The notes under the pieces were generated by a model. That model did no database searches, had not been told where the DNA came from, and saw only the letters and a list, made by a program, of their open reading frames with translations. The position numbers were made by a program, and so were the translations under genes. A stretch of 64,000 bases of DNA from Chlorella sorokiniana (taxonomy: Eukaryota > Chlorophyta > Trebouxiophyceae > Chlorellales > Chlorellaceae): positions 1,550,001 through 1,614,000 of the forward strand of contig CP084610.1 in NCBI GenBank assembly GCA_025917655.1, given 5' to 3'. This document shows, in pieces, positions 1 to 12,814 of this stretch (its first letter is position 1; each line of letters opens with the position of its first letter).

Positions 1-913
1 TGCTGCGCCGGCATGGCCGGAGTGCGCGAGCTCGCCAGCAAACTGTTGGCCCCCAGATGTGCTACCTGTACGCCAGATGTCAATATAAATATGCCCCCGG
101 CGCCAAGAACGCCGGACAAGCTCTAAAGGAGCATGCAGCAAGCAATGCAGCGGTCTAGACGCTCGAGGGAATGGGAAAATTCAAGACAACCGCGCATATA
201 TCAATGCATGCAACCCCAAGCTGCGCCATTTCGTTGCCATGGGTACCTGCCGCCGCCCCGTACTGCTGTCGGGCGCCCAGCGGCGTCTGTGCTGCAAAAT
301 GCAGTTTGGGCTATGTGAATGGATCGCCATGGCATGTCACGTACGGTGGATGTCACAGCTATCTTTCACCAGCATTATTCATCGGCTTGCCAATGTATGC
401 ATTGCTGCCCTGGCCTGTAACGGCCGGACAAGCGCTTGCCTGCATTGCATATGAAGCGGCCGTGCCTCCTGTGCATGCACGCTCGACAATGCCTGCATCG
501 ACATTTTGGGAATTAAGTTGGACAACATTTTGCTGCTGCCAGTGCCACCACCGCTGCACCATGTTGCTGCCTGGCGGCCACACAGCAGCGGGCGAGCATC
601 ATCTGCCTAGCGGCCTCTTCCTATCGTCGGATGCAGTGTTTGCGTTTCTCTTGGCTTTGTCGACATTTTCTGTCCCGCCTTTTGTGTGCTGCGACCGCTT
701 CTTGGCCACAACTGCGTGTTGGGTATGGCGCACAGGGCTTGAAAGAGCCAGTAACCCGCATTGCCGGCTGAACCAATGCGGCGAAGGCAGAGATGCCATC
801 GGCAGCAGCAAGGCGGCCCACGAGGTGCGCGGCGACATGCTTGGTGTCAGCCCAGCTCTGCGCGGCTCCTCGACTCTTTCCGCTGCTGTTTGTCGTTTGC
901 AGGCCTGCAAGCA

Positions 914-3900
914 ATGAATGACGTGCTTCAAGCCCTGCAAGAGAACAAGCGGCAGCTGCAAGTCAACCTCGCCGAGGCCGCCCGGCGGCTCCCGCTGGCG
1001 TCGATAGCCAGCGGAGGCGGGGCGGCGCTCAGCAAGGTGGGCAGCCAAGCTGTGCAGGCGCTGCCCACCTCGGCGCCAGCCGTGCTTGCGGCAGCGGCAG
1101 CGGGGCTGCATGGAGCCGCGGCATCCCAGCAGCTTGAGCAGGCGGCGGCGGTCCAAGAGCTTGTGCAGCCTTCTGCCAAGCAGCAGCAGCAGCAGCAGCA
1201 CGGCCGCCTGCACGACGCCATCTGGCGGCTGGTGCAGGGCGGGCGCCAGCGGCGCGGGCGCCCGCCAACGCCTGCCGCGACGATCGCGGCAGCGGCGGAC
1301 GCCACGCGCCGGGACCCCGGCCTGGTTGTGGTCGAGTACACGCGTGGCAAACGGCGGCTGTACCGCCGCGCAGCAGCACCCGCACACGACGCGGAATCCC
1401 CGCAAACCTCCGGAGCAGCAGCGGCGGCGGCGGCGGGCGGGTTTGAGGTTGTGGACGACGCGGTGCGGGGGCGGCAGCGCGTGCGGGACGCCCTGGCCGA
1501 CTACCTGCTGCCCCAGGGCTTCCCCGCCTCCGTGGCCCCGCAGTACAGCGATTACATGTTCTGGCGGGGGTGCAGTACTTCTTTGGAGGTGGGCGGCGCA
1601 GCGCGTGTTGGTGTGGTGCAAGGAGAGGGGGAGAGTGCTTGTGCTGCGGGTGGGAATAGAGTGCGGATTGCTTGTGGCTTTGCGGGGCTCAGTGTGTGGT
1701 GGTGGTGGGAAGGGGAGGGGGCGTGCAGTGCATGCCTCCTCCGCCGCGCTCCGCGACAAGTGAAACCTGGCAACCTTCCACCTGCCAAGTGCTTCGCCCT
1801 CTAGTGCAGCCCTTGCTTTGCAAACGCGCACCCCTTCCCCCACCCCCGCTGGTCGCAGGCGCCATGAGTGTCTTCACCACCCGCAGCCTGCTGTCCTCCC
1901 TGGGGGTGGCCAACAAGCGCAGCAGCGAGGCGGCCGCCGCCATCAACTGGGTGGTGAAGGACGGCGCGCTGGGGGCGGCTGGGCCGCTTCCTCTTTGCGC
2001 GCTGGTGAGGGCTCTTGAGCGGACCTGGCTGGGCGGGCACGGTGGTGGGGACGGCGGCTGGTGTGTTGGTGGGCGGAGTTGGGGGCTTGGCAGGCTCTGG
2101 CCAACCCACAGCTGGCAGTGCCCGCATCGTCGGGCGCACGCTGCCGCCTGCGCCGGCAGCTGCAGCTGCCCGGAAGGACGACTGTCGTCACGTCCACCCT
2201 GCTGCCCAGCTCCGCTTACAAGGAATCCAGTGCTCTCAAAGGGTCCCATCCGTCTGTTTCATCCTTCCAGTTTTGTTTGTCATTGCAGGGGCCGGGAGCT
2301 TGACTGCGAGCTGAAGCAGTTCCGGCTGGCGGGGGATGCGCTCATGGAGGCCGGCGCGGCGCTGGAGCTCAGGTGTGCATGTTTTTCTGGTGTGGATGTG
2401 TGGGTGGGGTGGGGTTGCGGGCGTGGGGGTGTGGGGGAGGGGTCTGGGGGAGGAGGCCGGCCAGCCTCTAGAAGGCGGCGCGATGAAAAGGCTGTCGCTC
2501 GCTGAGCTGCTCCTGACTGCGTGCAGCTAGTCGGCTTGCGTTGCATTGCTCCGCTTTCTTGCTGCATGCAAAACAAACCTGGCTTGGCTTTGGCAGCAAT
2601 TTTCTGCGTATCGTCACAGCGCGTTCCACCCGGACCGCCAACAGAGCCATCAAACCTCCAGATGTCAACGGCTCACAAGCACCTGCCCGCCCCTGTTGCA
2701 GCACGGTGCTCATGCCACGCTGGTTCCTGCCCCTGGCCTGCACCGCCAACCTGGCCAAGAACCTGGCGGCGGTGGCGGCCTCCTCCACCCGCGCCCCCAT
2801 CTACCGAACCTTTGCCCTGCAGAACAACCTGGCCGACGTCACCGCCAAGGGTGGGTTGTGCGGGCTGCGGGCGGTTTACAGAAAGCCTCTGTGCATCCCT
2901 CCTCGCGTCTGCGGCCCTGCTCGCTTGCCATTCCACCATTGAAGGTGGCAGCCTTTTCGGCGCTCCAACCCTCTGCCCCGAGCCTGCAGTACCACAACCG
3001 CTGCTTCCACCCACAACCCCCACCCCATACCCCACCCCACCCTTCCTCCCCCCCCGCAGGCGAGTCTGTGGCCAACCTGGCGGACGTTGTGGGCACCGCC
3101 TTTGGCATAGCGCTGGCCAAGGCAAACCTGCCGGTGCTGCCCACCTTTGTGGCGCTGTCGCTGGGGTACCTGGTGTCCTCAAGGTGGGTGGAGGGGGGAT
3201 GAATGTGTGTGTTTGTGTGGGGGGTGGGGGTGGGGGTGGGGGCCGCTTTGTTGGGAGGCAACTTCTGGCAGGGATCGAAAATAGCGGGGCGGGGGCTGGC
3301 AGGTTCTGCTTGAATGGAGTTTCTGCTGCGGGTGCCCGCTGTGCTCCGGGCAACTCCTGGCTGCAGCCGTGGCTGCTAAAGAGAACTTCGTGCTTGTGTG
3401 CTGCTCCTTGCCGTGCGTGCGGTGCTCTGCTGTGTCACGTCGTGCTCACATGCCGCGTCGCTGCAGGCGTGAGGTGGATAGCGTGGTGCTGCCTTACCTC
3501 AACCGCGCCCGCCTCTCTTACGCCGCCCGCGCCTTCTTCACAAGCGGTGAGCGGCGGCAGCAAGGGGCAGAGCCTCATTGGGCGGAGCCCTGCCCCCACC
3601 TGCCCCACCTGCTGGGTTCAATTATCCAGGGGCCCTGCTGCCAGTTGGGAGTGTCGCTTCTTGAACCAGATGAACCAGCTGTGCCGGCATGTGGGAGGCA
3701 GCCATCGTGATGTTTTGGGTGGAAGCTGTGCAGCCCCCCTTCCCCACCCCCACCCCACCCACAATCCGCCGCGTCCCGCAGGCCTGGTGCCGGCGCCGCT
3801 GGAGGCCAACGAGCGGGAGCCCCTGATGCCGTGGAGCGACCCGCACCACGGCCGGGTCGTGCTGGGGGCAACCGTGGCGGAGGCCTGCCCGGCCCGCGCC

Positions 3901-4405
3901 AGCTGGGCGACGCGCTGGCGGCGTTTTCCGGACGGCAGTACGCCCTCACGTACCGCCCCGACACCCGCAAGTGCTACGTGCTGCTCAAACAGGGCGCGGG
4001 GCAGCACGCGGTGCTGCAGGCCGCCATGGATGCCCACGCGCTCCTGTGGATGCTCGACCACCACGAGGCGGCGGCGGGCAAGCTGCCGCTGGCGGCGGCG
4101 GTGTCGGAGCTGGGTGACGGCGGCAGCAGCAGCGCAACAGGCAGCAGCGCGACAGGCAGCCCCGCGCCAGTGAATGGCTGCATGGAGGTGGGCCGGCTGC
4201 ACCGAGCTGCGCTGGAGCTGGGCGGCGGCGGCGGCGGCCGGGCAGAGGCCGAAGGCGGCAGCGGCGGCTCCCCGACGCGCTGTGCTTTGTGGCTGCCGCG
4301 GGCCGCGACCTGCACCAGCAGTTTGAGCGGCAGGCGGAGGCTGGCGGCTGGCGGCTGCACATGACGATGCTGAACCCGAGGGACACGCGGCTGGCCCTGG
4401 GCTGA
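914..4405 (+). CDS. RUS1-family (DUF647) membrane protein
   Basis: Root UVB-sensitive family protein, about 600 residues in seven exons (about 914-1588, 1859-2004, 2289-2372, 2702-2850, 3060-3183, 3467-3546, 3782-4405). The family is a set of plant and algal organelle or membrane proteins linked to UV-B and vitamin B6 responses; the biochemical role is unsettled. Family blocks seen: a YTRG-like segment, LADYLLPQGFPASVAPQYSDY, FFGGAMSVFTTRSLLSSLGV, INWVVKDG, then ELDCELKQFR, CTANLAKNLAAVAASSTRAP, LQNNLADVTAKGESVANLAD and a C-terminal WRLHMTMLNP. A poly-Gln tract (CAG run, about 1182-1199) lies in the first exon. The start is uncertain: the ATG at 914 follows a possible splice acceptor, and an in-frame ATG also exists at 761. 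The frame breaks by one base at about 1570, 3890 and 4275 (base missing) and about 1963 (extra G); family similarity resumes in the next frame each time. Confidence 0.9.
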
Positions 4406-4930
4406 GGTGCAGCGGGAGCGGCCTCTGCCTTTGATTTTCTGCGCATGCATGACGTGGCACGATAAACGGAGTAGCTGCCCAAACTGCTGGCCTGCCTTTC
4501 CTAATTCCCACAATAACTCTGAGCGAGTGCGAGCCTTCTGAGCATGCGCATGACCCTGACTGGCGCTGCGGGCCCGTGCCCCGCGCGCTTTGACCGCACA
4601 CCTCCCGCCAATTCTTGCCACTGCGCTCGGCGACCTGACGCTCTCTGTGGGTCTGCCCGAGCTGGCTTTGCAACATTAATTGTGATCAAATTGTTTCCAT
4701 CAATCCTGTGTAAACTTCCAACCTCCCTCTTCCCGGCAATACGCTCACAAAGGCACATCTTGCCGAGCCCACTGAAGAGTCGGCTGTGCTGGCGGCGAAG
4801 CATAGCAGGCGGTGGCACCTCTTGACCTTCAGCGATCAGTGGGTGGCTGTATACGTCGAGGTCACCTGTGGACGTTCCCATGTGTAGATTGCGCTAAAGC
4901 GCCGGCACCTAACAGGCGGCTGCAGGCGGT
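4406..4930. other. Intergenic region between RUS and Erv46 genes
   Basis: Non-coding spacer between two genes on the same strand. It holds the 3' UTR of the RUS gene with a TGTAA at 4709-4713, then presumably the promoter of the Erv46 gene. I see no convincing ORF, repeat or RNA gene. Confidence 0.5.
4709..4713 (+). other. Candidate poly(A) signal TGTAA (RUS gene)
   Basis: TGTAA about 300 bases after the RUS stop codon. This pentamer is the usual chlorophyte poly(A) signal. A five-base match alone is weak evidence. Confidence 0.4.
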
Positions 4931-7900
4931 ATGTCCTGGCCTCAAAATGGCCAGCTGGGCAGCAGCTGGACATCATTGTTGAAGAAACTAGATGCATTTC
5001 CAAAGCAGGTACGCTGCGGTGCCTCAGGGTGGGTCGATCGCGATGCAGAACGAAAAGGCTCCTCCCCGTTTTTCTTGCGGGGCACTCGTGTGATTATGAC
5101 AGGAATGCCATCTACTTGTTATCAAGGCAACACACGCTTAGAGCCGGTTCTGTCGAGCTTTGCGCCGCTGCCAGCGGCGCCGCCGCCGCTCCCGCCACCA
5201 GCCCGAGGCACCCACGCTGTTTTTGCCGAACTGATCCGTCTTTACCCGAATAGCTTTGAAATCTGGCCTTCCCTGCTGTCCTGCAAGTGCAGAGAGAAGA
5301 GGCGGCCGAGTTTTTCAACCGCACGACGGCGGGCGGCGTCATCACCGTCGTCTCCTCCCTCTTCATGGTCCTCCTGTTCCTCTCTGAGCTGCGTGAGTGC
5401 TGGTTGACTTGCCGTGATGCACAAGCTTTCACAGGGCATAAAGCTGCGTGCATCTGCTGGTGGAATGGCGGCGGGGCTGCCCGGCCTACAGCCTCTTCAG
5501 TGGCTTGTTGTTCCGTACGGCGCGCCGCCCCACAGGGCTGTTCACAAAGGTCACGACGGTGAACGAGCTGGGCGTGGACACAAGCAGGGGGAAATACTGG
5601 AGATACACGTGAGGCAGCGGCTCGGGGGCAGCCTCGACCCTCACCCTCCGTCGCTGTCGTCCGCCCCCATCACCTCCCGCCGCCGGGCCCGCTGGCGCCA
5701 GCCGTGATGGTGTCGCTGCGGCATCCATCACCTCCCTGCCGTCATGCCCTGCGCACACGCGCCCCCCCCCCCCCTCCACACTTACACACACACGCACACT
5801 CTCCTCCCGGGCCCGGGCGCTGCAGTTCGACATGACGTTCCCGCGAGTGCCCTGCTCCTGGCTGTCCATCGATGCCATGGACATCAGCGGGGAGGTGCAG
5901 CTGGAAGTGGACCACGACGTGTACAAGCGGCGCCTCAGCGCGACCGGGCGCCCCTCGACGACGGTGCGCCGCCGTGATGCCGGCACCCCAACCGCGGGGC
6001 CCGGCCTGCCTGCTGCGACCCGCTGCTGTCGTCGGAGCCAGGGGGGCCTGCCTGTCGTGCTGCGACCTGCTGCCGGCACCAGCGCAGCTCAGCAGTGGGC
6101 AGTGTTGGACACACAGGCTGTGCTTCAGCCCGTCAGCGGGCGGGTGCCGCATTGTGTTCTTGCTTTTGTGTGCTGCAGCTGCGTATGAGCGGTTGGGATG
6201 GCGCTCAGCAGCTCGTGGCCTGGCTTGGCATACCTGCAAGGTGCCAGCGGCCGGCGTGGCCCATATACTTTGGCACATCCATCGCCGCGCTCTGTGTGCC
6301 GCAGGCGTGAAGCACGAGGTAGGGCGCGCGCAGCGGGGCCGCCGGGCAACGCAACAGGCGAGGCCGACGACCCCACAAAGGCCCCAGGCTACTGCGGCAG
6401 CTGCTACGGCGCCGAGTCGCGGGCAGAGCAGTGCTGCAACACCTGCGCCCAGGTGCGGCAGCGGCCTGCCCCCGCGCTGGGTTGATGCCGTGCCCGCCTC
6501 GCCGCGCGCCCTGCCGCCCTGCCCTGCATTGCGGCGCTGCTGCTTTGTTGGGCCGCCCACCGGGCCGACACCGCGCCGCCCATCATCTGCTGTGCTGCCA
6601 GGTGCGTGAGGTGTACCGCAGCAAGGGCTGGGCGCTGCTGGATGTGGAGAAGGTGGAGCAGTGCCGGCACGAGGGGTACAAGGAGGAGATAGAGGCGCAG
6701 AAGGGGGAGGGATGCCACATCTGGGGCGAGCTGCACATCAACAAGGTGCGGGGGCAGCAAGGGGAGCGGCAGCGCCGCGGGCAGCAAGGGGAGCGGCAGC
6801 GCCGTGGGCAACAAGGTGTGAGGCGCCGCGGGCAGCAGGGGAGCGGCAGCGCACGAGCAGCCGCACGGTCGCTGTTGGTTGCAGCATCTGCCTGCGTGCC
6901 CCCCGCCTCCCACGCCCTTCTGCGTTGTTTCAGTTCCTGTTTGACCGCCAGAACCTGCCCCTCAGCGCACCAACACCCCTCACGTCTGCATGGCTGTGGA
7001 CCTATAGATTCAGACCACACGCGCCCACACAAGCCGTCCCCCCTTTTCGCCTGCGCCCCCAGGTGGCGGGCAACTTCCACATCGCCCCCGGGCGCTCGTA
7101 CCAGCAGGGCGCCATGCACATCCACGACCTCAGCCCCTTTGCGGGCCAGGCCTTTGATTTCTCGCACACCATCCACAAGCTGGCCTTTGGGCGCGAGTAC
7201 CCCGGCATGCGCAACCCGCTGGACGGCGTGGAGGTCAAGCAGAGCCTCGCCGACCCCGGCAACTCGGGTGCACGGGTGGCGGGGGCACCGCTGCGGGGCG
7301 CAGGCACTGCTCTTGGGTGTGGGTGGTTTTTTTGGGGGGTGCACGGGTGGCGGAGTGGGCTGGTGCGCTAGCAAGTCGCCAGGATGCGCTGCGGCAGGCA
7401 TTTGTGCCTGCCACTGATTGCTCTGCTTGAATGCCTCGCCGCGTGGCCCTCCCCCTTGCCCCCACAGGCCTGTACCAGTACTTCCTCAAAGTGGTGCCCA
7501 CCTCCTACTCCGACCTGCGCAACACCACCATCTACACCAACCAGTTCAGGTGGGGGTCCAGGAGGGCGGCAATTGCTGTTTGTACGAGGTTCGTTTGGGG
7601 GAGGCGGCTGGGTACGTTATGTTGTTGGGAACTCGGCTGCGGGGTGCTGTGCAGAGGGAGGGTGCTCAGTTGCATGCCGAGGGGGTTTTCATCGTGGGGA
7701 GGGCGGCAGGGTGGGGGCCCAGGGATCTGAGAGCACCCGGACGGTTGCTTGCTGCTCTTGGTTGCGCCCTGCACACAGCATGCTTGTGCGCGCGACTGCT
7801 GACCATCCTGCCCAAACTCACCGTGCCACCCTGCCCCCGGCAGCGTTACGGAGCACTTTCGGGAAGCGGCGAGCCCCTCGATGGGCGGCGGCCAGCTGCC

Positions 7901-8364
7901 GGGCGTCTTCCTCTTCTACGACCTATCGCCCATCAAGGCACGCTGCGCCGTGCTGTGCTACGCTGCTCCCTGCGCTGTGCCACCCTGGCGGGCGGCGTCG
8001 CTCCCGGTGCTGCAGGCTGGGAGGGCCGCGCTCGCAGCGCTCACAGCATTCTTTCTGCGTGCGCCGCGGCCCCCACCGCTCGCAGGTTCGCTTCCAAGAA
8101 AGCCGCCTCTCCTTCTTGTCCTTCCTCACCAGCCTCTGCGCCATCATCGGCGGCGTGTTCACAGGTGCGCCTCCCCCGCCTGGCACCAGCAGCTCTGCCG
8201 CTCATTCGACCAAGCTTGCGCAGGCCATTGGGAAGTGTGCGCGACTGTGCGCGGGGCTGCATCCCCTGCTGCATCTCCATGCAGTGAGCGGCATCATCGA
8301 CGCGACTGTGTACCACGGGCAGCAGGCCATCAAGAAGAAGCTGGAGCTGGGGAAGCTCAGCTGA
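4931..8364 (+). CDS. ERV46: Erv46 / ERGIC3, ER-Golgi cargo receptor subunit
   Basis: Orthologue of Erv46/ERGIC3, which pairs with Erv41 in COPII/COPI vesicles and retrieves ER residents from the Golgi. It starts with LLKKLDAFPKQ (exon 4931-5008). The exon from 5293 carries the N-terminal membrane helix (TAGGVITVVSSLFMVLLFLS). A long lumenal domain follows, with VDTSRGKYWR, SIDAMDISGE, the cysteine cluster YCGSCYGAESRAEQCCNTC, GEGCHIWGELHINKVAGNFH, YQYFLKVVPTSY and FLFYDLSPIK. The second helix (FLTSLCAIIGGVFTVSGIID) and a lysine-rich tail (QQAIKKKLELGKLS) end at the TGA 8362-8364. The basic tail fits the COPI-facing cytosolic end known in this family. The intron after SPIK (exon end 7936) needs a GC donor. 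Joins near 5608/5826 and in the exon from about 6304 are not phase-clean. A paralogous partner, Erv41, lies at the right end of the window. Confidence 0.95.
6752..6854. repeat. 27-bp minisatellite in Erv46 intron
   Basis: Two near-identical 27-base copies (6752-6778, 6779-6805; unit begins GGGCAGCAAGGGGAGCGGCA) are followed by a degenerate third (6806-6829) and a partial fourth (6830-6854). The array lies just inside the intron after the exon ending at 6745. Confidence 0.85.
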
Positions 8365-8493
8365 CGGGCGCAGGCATGTGAAGGGGGCGGGCTGCGGCTC
8401 TCCCACCACTGCTGTGGCCCCTGCTTGACGTGCTCTTGCTGCCCAAACACCGCTCTCCAACTCGTGAGATACACTCGCTCAAGAAACAACACT

Positions 8494-8498
8494 TGTAA
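8494..8498 (+). other. Candidate poly(A) signal TGTAA (Erv46)
   Basis: TGTAA 130 bases after the Erv46 stop, a typical distance for a chlorophyte 3' UTR. Confidence 0.45.
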
Positions 8499-8853
8499 TG
8501 ACAACAACCGTGAATGGTTGACAGAAGGGAAGCCTGGCAGTGTGATTGGCCGGCTCCAGCACCGTGTCCAATCGCTCTGCCAAGCTGCTGGCGCCAGCCA
8601 TGTCCTGCATAGCACATGAGCTGTCTCGAAACCAAGGCCTGTACCTGCACAGCATGCTGCAACCTGTCCGCACTCGATCCCACAAACACATGATGAGTAT
8701 GCTTTCCAAACAGATGCCAATCGACCACCCACGCTCAAGAAGGTCCGAGAACCTAACCCAAACACTGACTAGTGACCTCCGCGAACATTGGCTGTGACCG
8801 CCCTTCAGCGCAGCAAGATGCAGAGGGGTGCGCTGGGTGTGCCGAGGCTGTTG

Positions 8854-8858
8854 TTACA
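8854..8858 (-). other. Candidate poly(A) signal TGTAA (E2 gene)
   Basis: TTACA on the plus strand, so TGTAA on the strand of the E2 gene, about 345 bases beyond its stop. Confidence 0.35.
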
Positions 8859-9201
8859 GGGCGAGTGCTGTGCAAGTGCAAAGCGCTGCTCCCACCGCAA
8901 TGATGGGGCACTCTCAAGTGTCCAAGGGTGAGTTTGCTGCTGCTGCTGCTGCTGTGGCGGGCTTTGCGCAAGCGCCCAGCCAGCCCAGGCAACACGCCCT
9001 GCTGCTGCCGTGCGCTGCTAGGCCTCGTGCGGAGCTACAATGAAGTGATGTCCGTCCGGGCTGGGCTGCCCCACACCGCACGATGGCTGGCCAAGCGGCG
9101 AGCAGGGCCCGCTGCCAGGCCTGCTCGCCGGCGCTGCCTGCCGCCGCCGCCAACGCTGCTGCTGCCGCCGCCGCTGCTGCCGCGGGGCGGCTGCCGGCGC
9201 C

Positions 9202-10916
<1,715 letters not shown>

Positions 10917-12041
10917 TGTTGCCGAAGCTGGCTGAAAAGGGAGGTCTACTGCTGCAGCCCAGACTTCGACTGCGCGGGTGTGCTAAAACGCTAGACTGCC
11001 TGTGGCACACAACACACAAATGCCGATTGGTTCAATGATACTGATCGTAAGAATGCCCAGGCAGTTGTTGAGAGCGGCAATGCCGGAAGAAACTCCAGAC
11101 GCCTCAATGCGGCGGGGGCGCAGGGGGCTTGGGAGCCCTGTTGCTTATTGGCACACCATCTGCCGATTGTCAATGATGTATTTGACACTGCAATAGCTCT
11201 TCACGGGGAACAAGCCTCCGCTGCCACATATGGCAGCAGTTGTTGAACTGTCGCCAGCAAGCACTTATGACACGACGACATGTGTGGATAGCACCAACAG
11301 CCGCGCCAGCCAGCGCCGTCCCGGCAAGGGCACCACCGCCTCGTCTTGGCGAGCGCGCTTGTTGCGAACGCGGCCGCCACTGAGATGACGAGACTGTCGG
11401 CCTCCCATGAACGAAAACTATTTCAGCCCACATCAAATTCAATGCCAGCCAGTCTCCGCCCGCAGAATCAGCGCAAGATCCTGCTTGCTCACAAGGCCTC
11501 ACCGTTTCCTCTCCACAGCTCGGGTAGGTTTCACTTGTCGAGTACGTGCGATGCAGAGCACCAAAGGTGCTGTGGACAAGGTGCGGACTTGATAATAACA
11601 GTAGCTGTAGCTGTTGCGAATTGATGTGGGTCAGTTTGAGTGCGGCCGTGCACCACGTTCGTGGTCGACTGCATGCGGTCAGTTGCATGCACTGAGGCAC
11701 GCTCCTGGGCGGCATGCCCGCAACCAGAGCGTGTGGGCAGGTCATGGAGTGGCTTAGACGGCACTCAGTTCAAGATGGTGAGGTGTCGGAACAAAACTAG
11801 GCGGCTATCTTCCTTTTACACCGACACCTCCCACCCTTAACTTTACTAGGATCGACAGAACAGTACGGCAGGCGGGGGCGCTGCGGCATGCCACCCTGTC
11901 CCCCGCCATGGATCGCCGCCTGTGTGTGTGATTCCGCCAATCTCTAGGGCCTTCAATGTGTCTGTGATTTACATAGGGTATGCAGGGCGCAGAACATGGA
12001 GCAGCACGTCGAGTGAGGGGCACGCCTGGAGTTAGCGCGCC
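10917..12041. other. Divergent intergenic region, E2 (-) / UQCC5-like (+)
   Basis: About 1.1 kb between two divergently transcribed genes, so it should hold both promoters. Less GC-rich than the genes. Several ORFs of 60-190 codons occur on both strands, but none shows a recognisable domain, plausible composition or splice context. No repeat or RNA gene recognised. Confidence 0.5.
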
Positions 12042-12689
12042 ATGAGCCATCCCTGGAGTTTCTACGCCAAAATCAGCGCAGTATGCTTTGCGGTGAGCAA
12101 TGGTCCGACTTGAACAGCTCGGGGTTTTGCGGGAACCACTGCCCGTCGGCCGCCGCGGAGTGACGCCGCATCAACTAGCTCATCAAGCAGTGATGCTGCC
12201 CATCCCACGCTGCAGCTGGGCGCGGGCATGGAGTATTTCATGGTCCGCACCGGCTTCTATGAAAAGGTGACCCAGCTTGAGGCGCAGCGGCTGGAGGAGA
12301 CGCGGGAGGAGCGGGAGCGCTTCCTCGCCGAGCTGCGTGCGGAGCTGGAGCGGCAGGCCGCGGAGAAGGGTGTGAAGCTGCACCTGCCGCCAGCGCCCGG
12401 GAGCGACGGAGCGGCGGCGGCGCTGGCAGCATGGACAGGGGCTCGCAGGAGTAGCTGTCGATGGCTCACAGCCCCTGTGGCCTGCTGTGCCTGCTCCTGC
12501 CCGACCTCTCCTGCTTCCATCCATTCACGTCACATCCTGTGCCTAATAGCTTCTTCTCCAATCATCATTCTTTGCCTTCCCGAGCCGTCAACATTGTTAT
12601 CGCTGCGTTACAAGCATGCAGGCACCCTGCCTACAAGTGTTGCGCTGCGCTGGCGCCCTGTCCAGATGACCTCTCTCTCACATGCGTGA
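12042..12689 (+). CDS. Small UQCC5/SMIM4-like mitochondrial protein
   Basis: Two-exon small gene. Exon 1 is 12042-12092 (MSHPWSFYAKISAVCFA) with a clean GTGAGC donor; exon 2 starts at 12216 in the same phase and continues LGAGMEYFMVRTGFYEKVTQ, then a charged helix rich in Glu/Arg. A short N-terminal hydrophobic helix followed by a G-x-x-ME-x-x-M-(V/I) turn and a basic amphipathic helix resembles UQCC5/SMIM4, a complex III assembly factor of the inner mitochondrial membrane; that assignment rests on about 30 residues. The open frame runs to 12689 and overlaps the neighbour's 3' end. One missing base near 12430 would instead end the protein at a TAG near 12450 (about 95 residues), which looks more natural. 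Confidence 0.45.
12608..12612 (-). other. Candidate poly(A) signal TGTAA (acyl-CoA synthetase)
   Basis: TGTAA on the minus strand about 66 bases after the stop codon of the acyl-CoA synthetase. It also lies opposite the 3' end of the UQCC5-like gene. Confidence 0.4.
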
Positions 12690-12775
12690 GCGCCGGGGCT
12701 TGTAGCCCTCAAACCGCCGCCGCAGCGTCAGCTTGCTGATTTTGCCCGTGGCGGTGTGCGGGATCTCTGCGGACG

Positions 12776-12814
<39 letters not shown>

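Larger units (their letters stand above)
8365..9201. other. Convergent intergenic region Erv46 / E2
   Basis: Spacer between the stop of Erv46 (+) and the stop of the E2 gene (-). It contains 3' UTR sequence of both and a TGTAA for each strand (8494-8498 plus, 8854-8858 minus). CTG-rich triplet stretches occur near 8935-8955 and 9150-9185. No coding exon recognised. Confidence 0.5.

Noticed and set aside
599-1843. 414-codon open frame on the minus strand opposite the RUS gene.
   Set aside because: Arg/Pro/His-rich composition and exact opposition to conserved RUS exons mark it as an antisense shadow of GC-rich codons.
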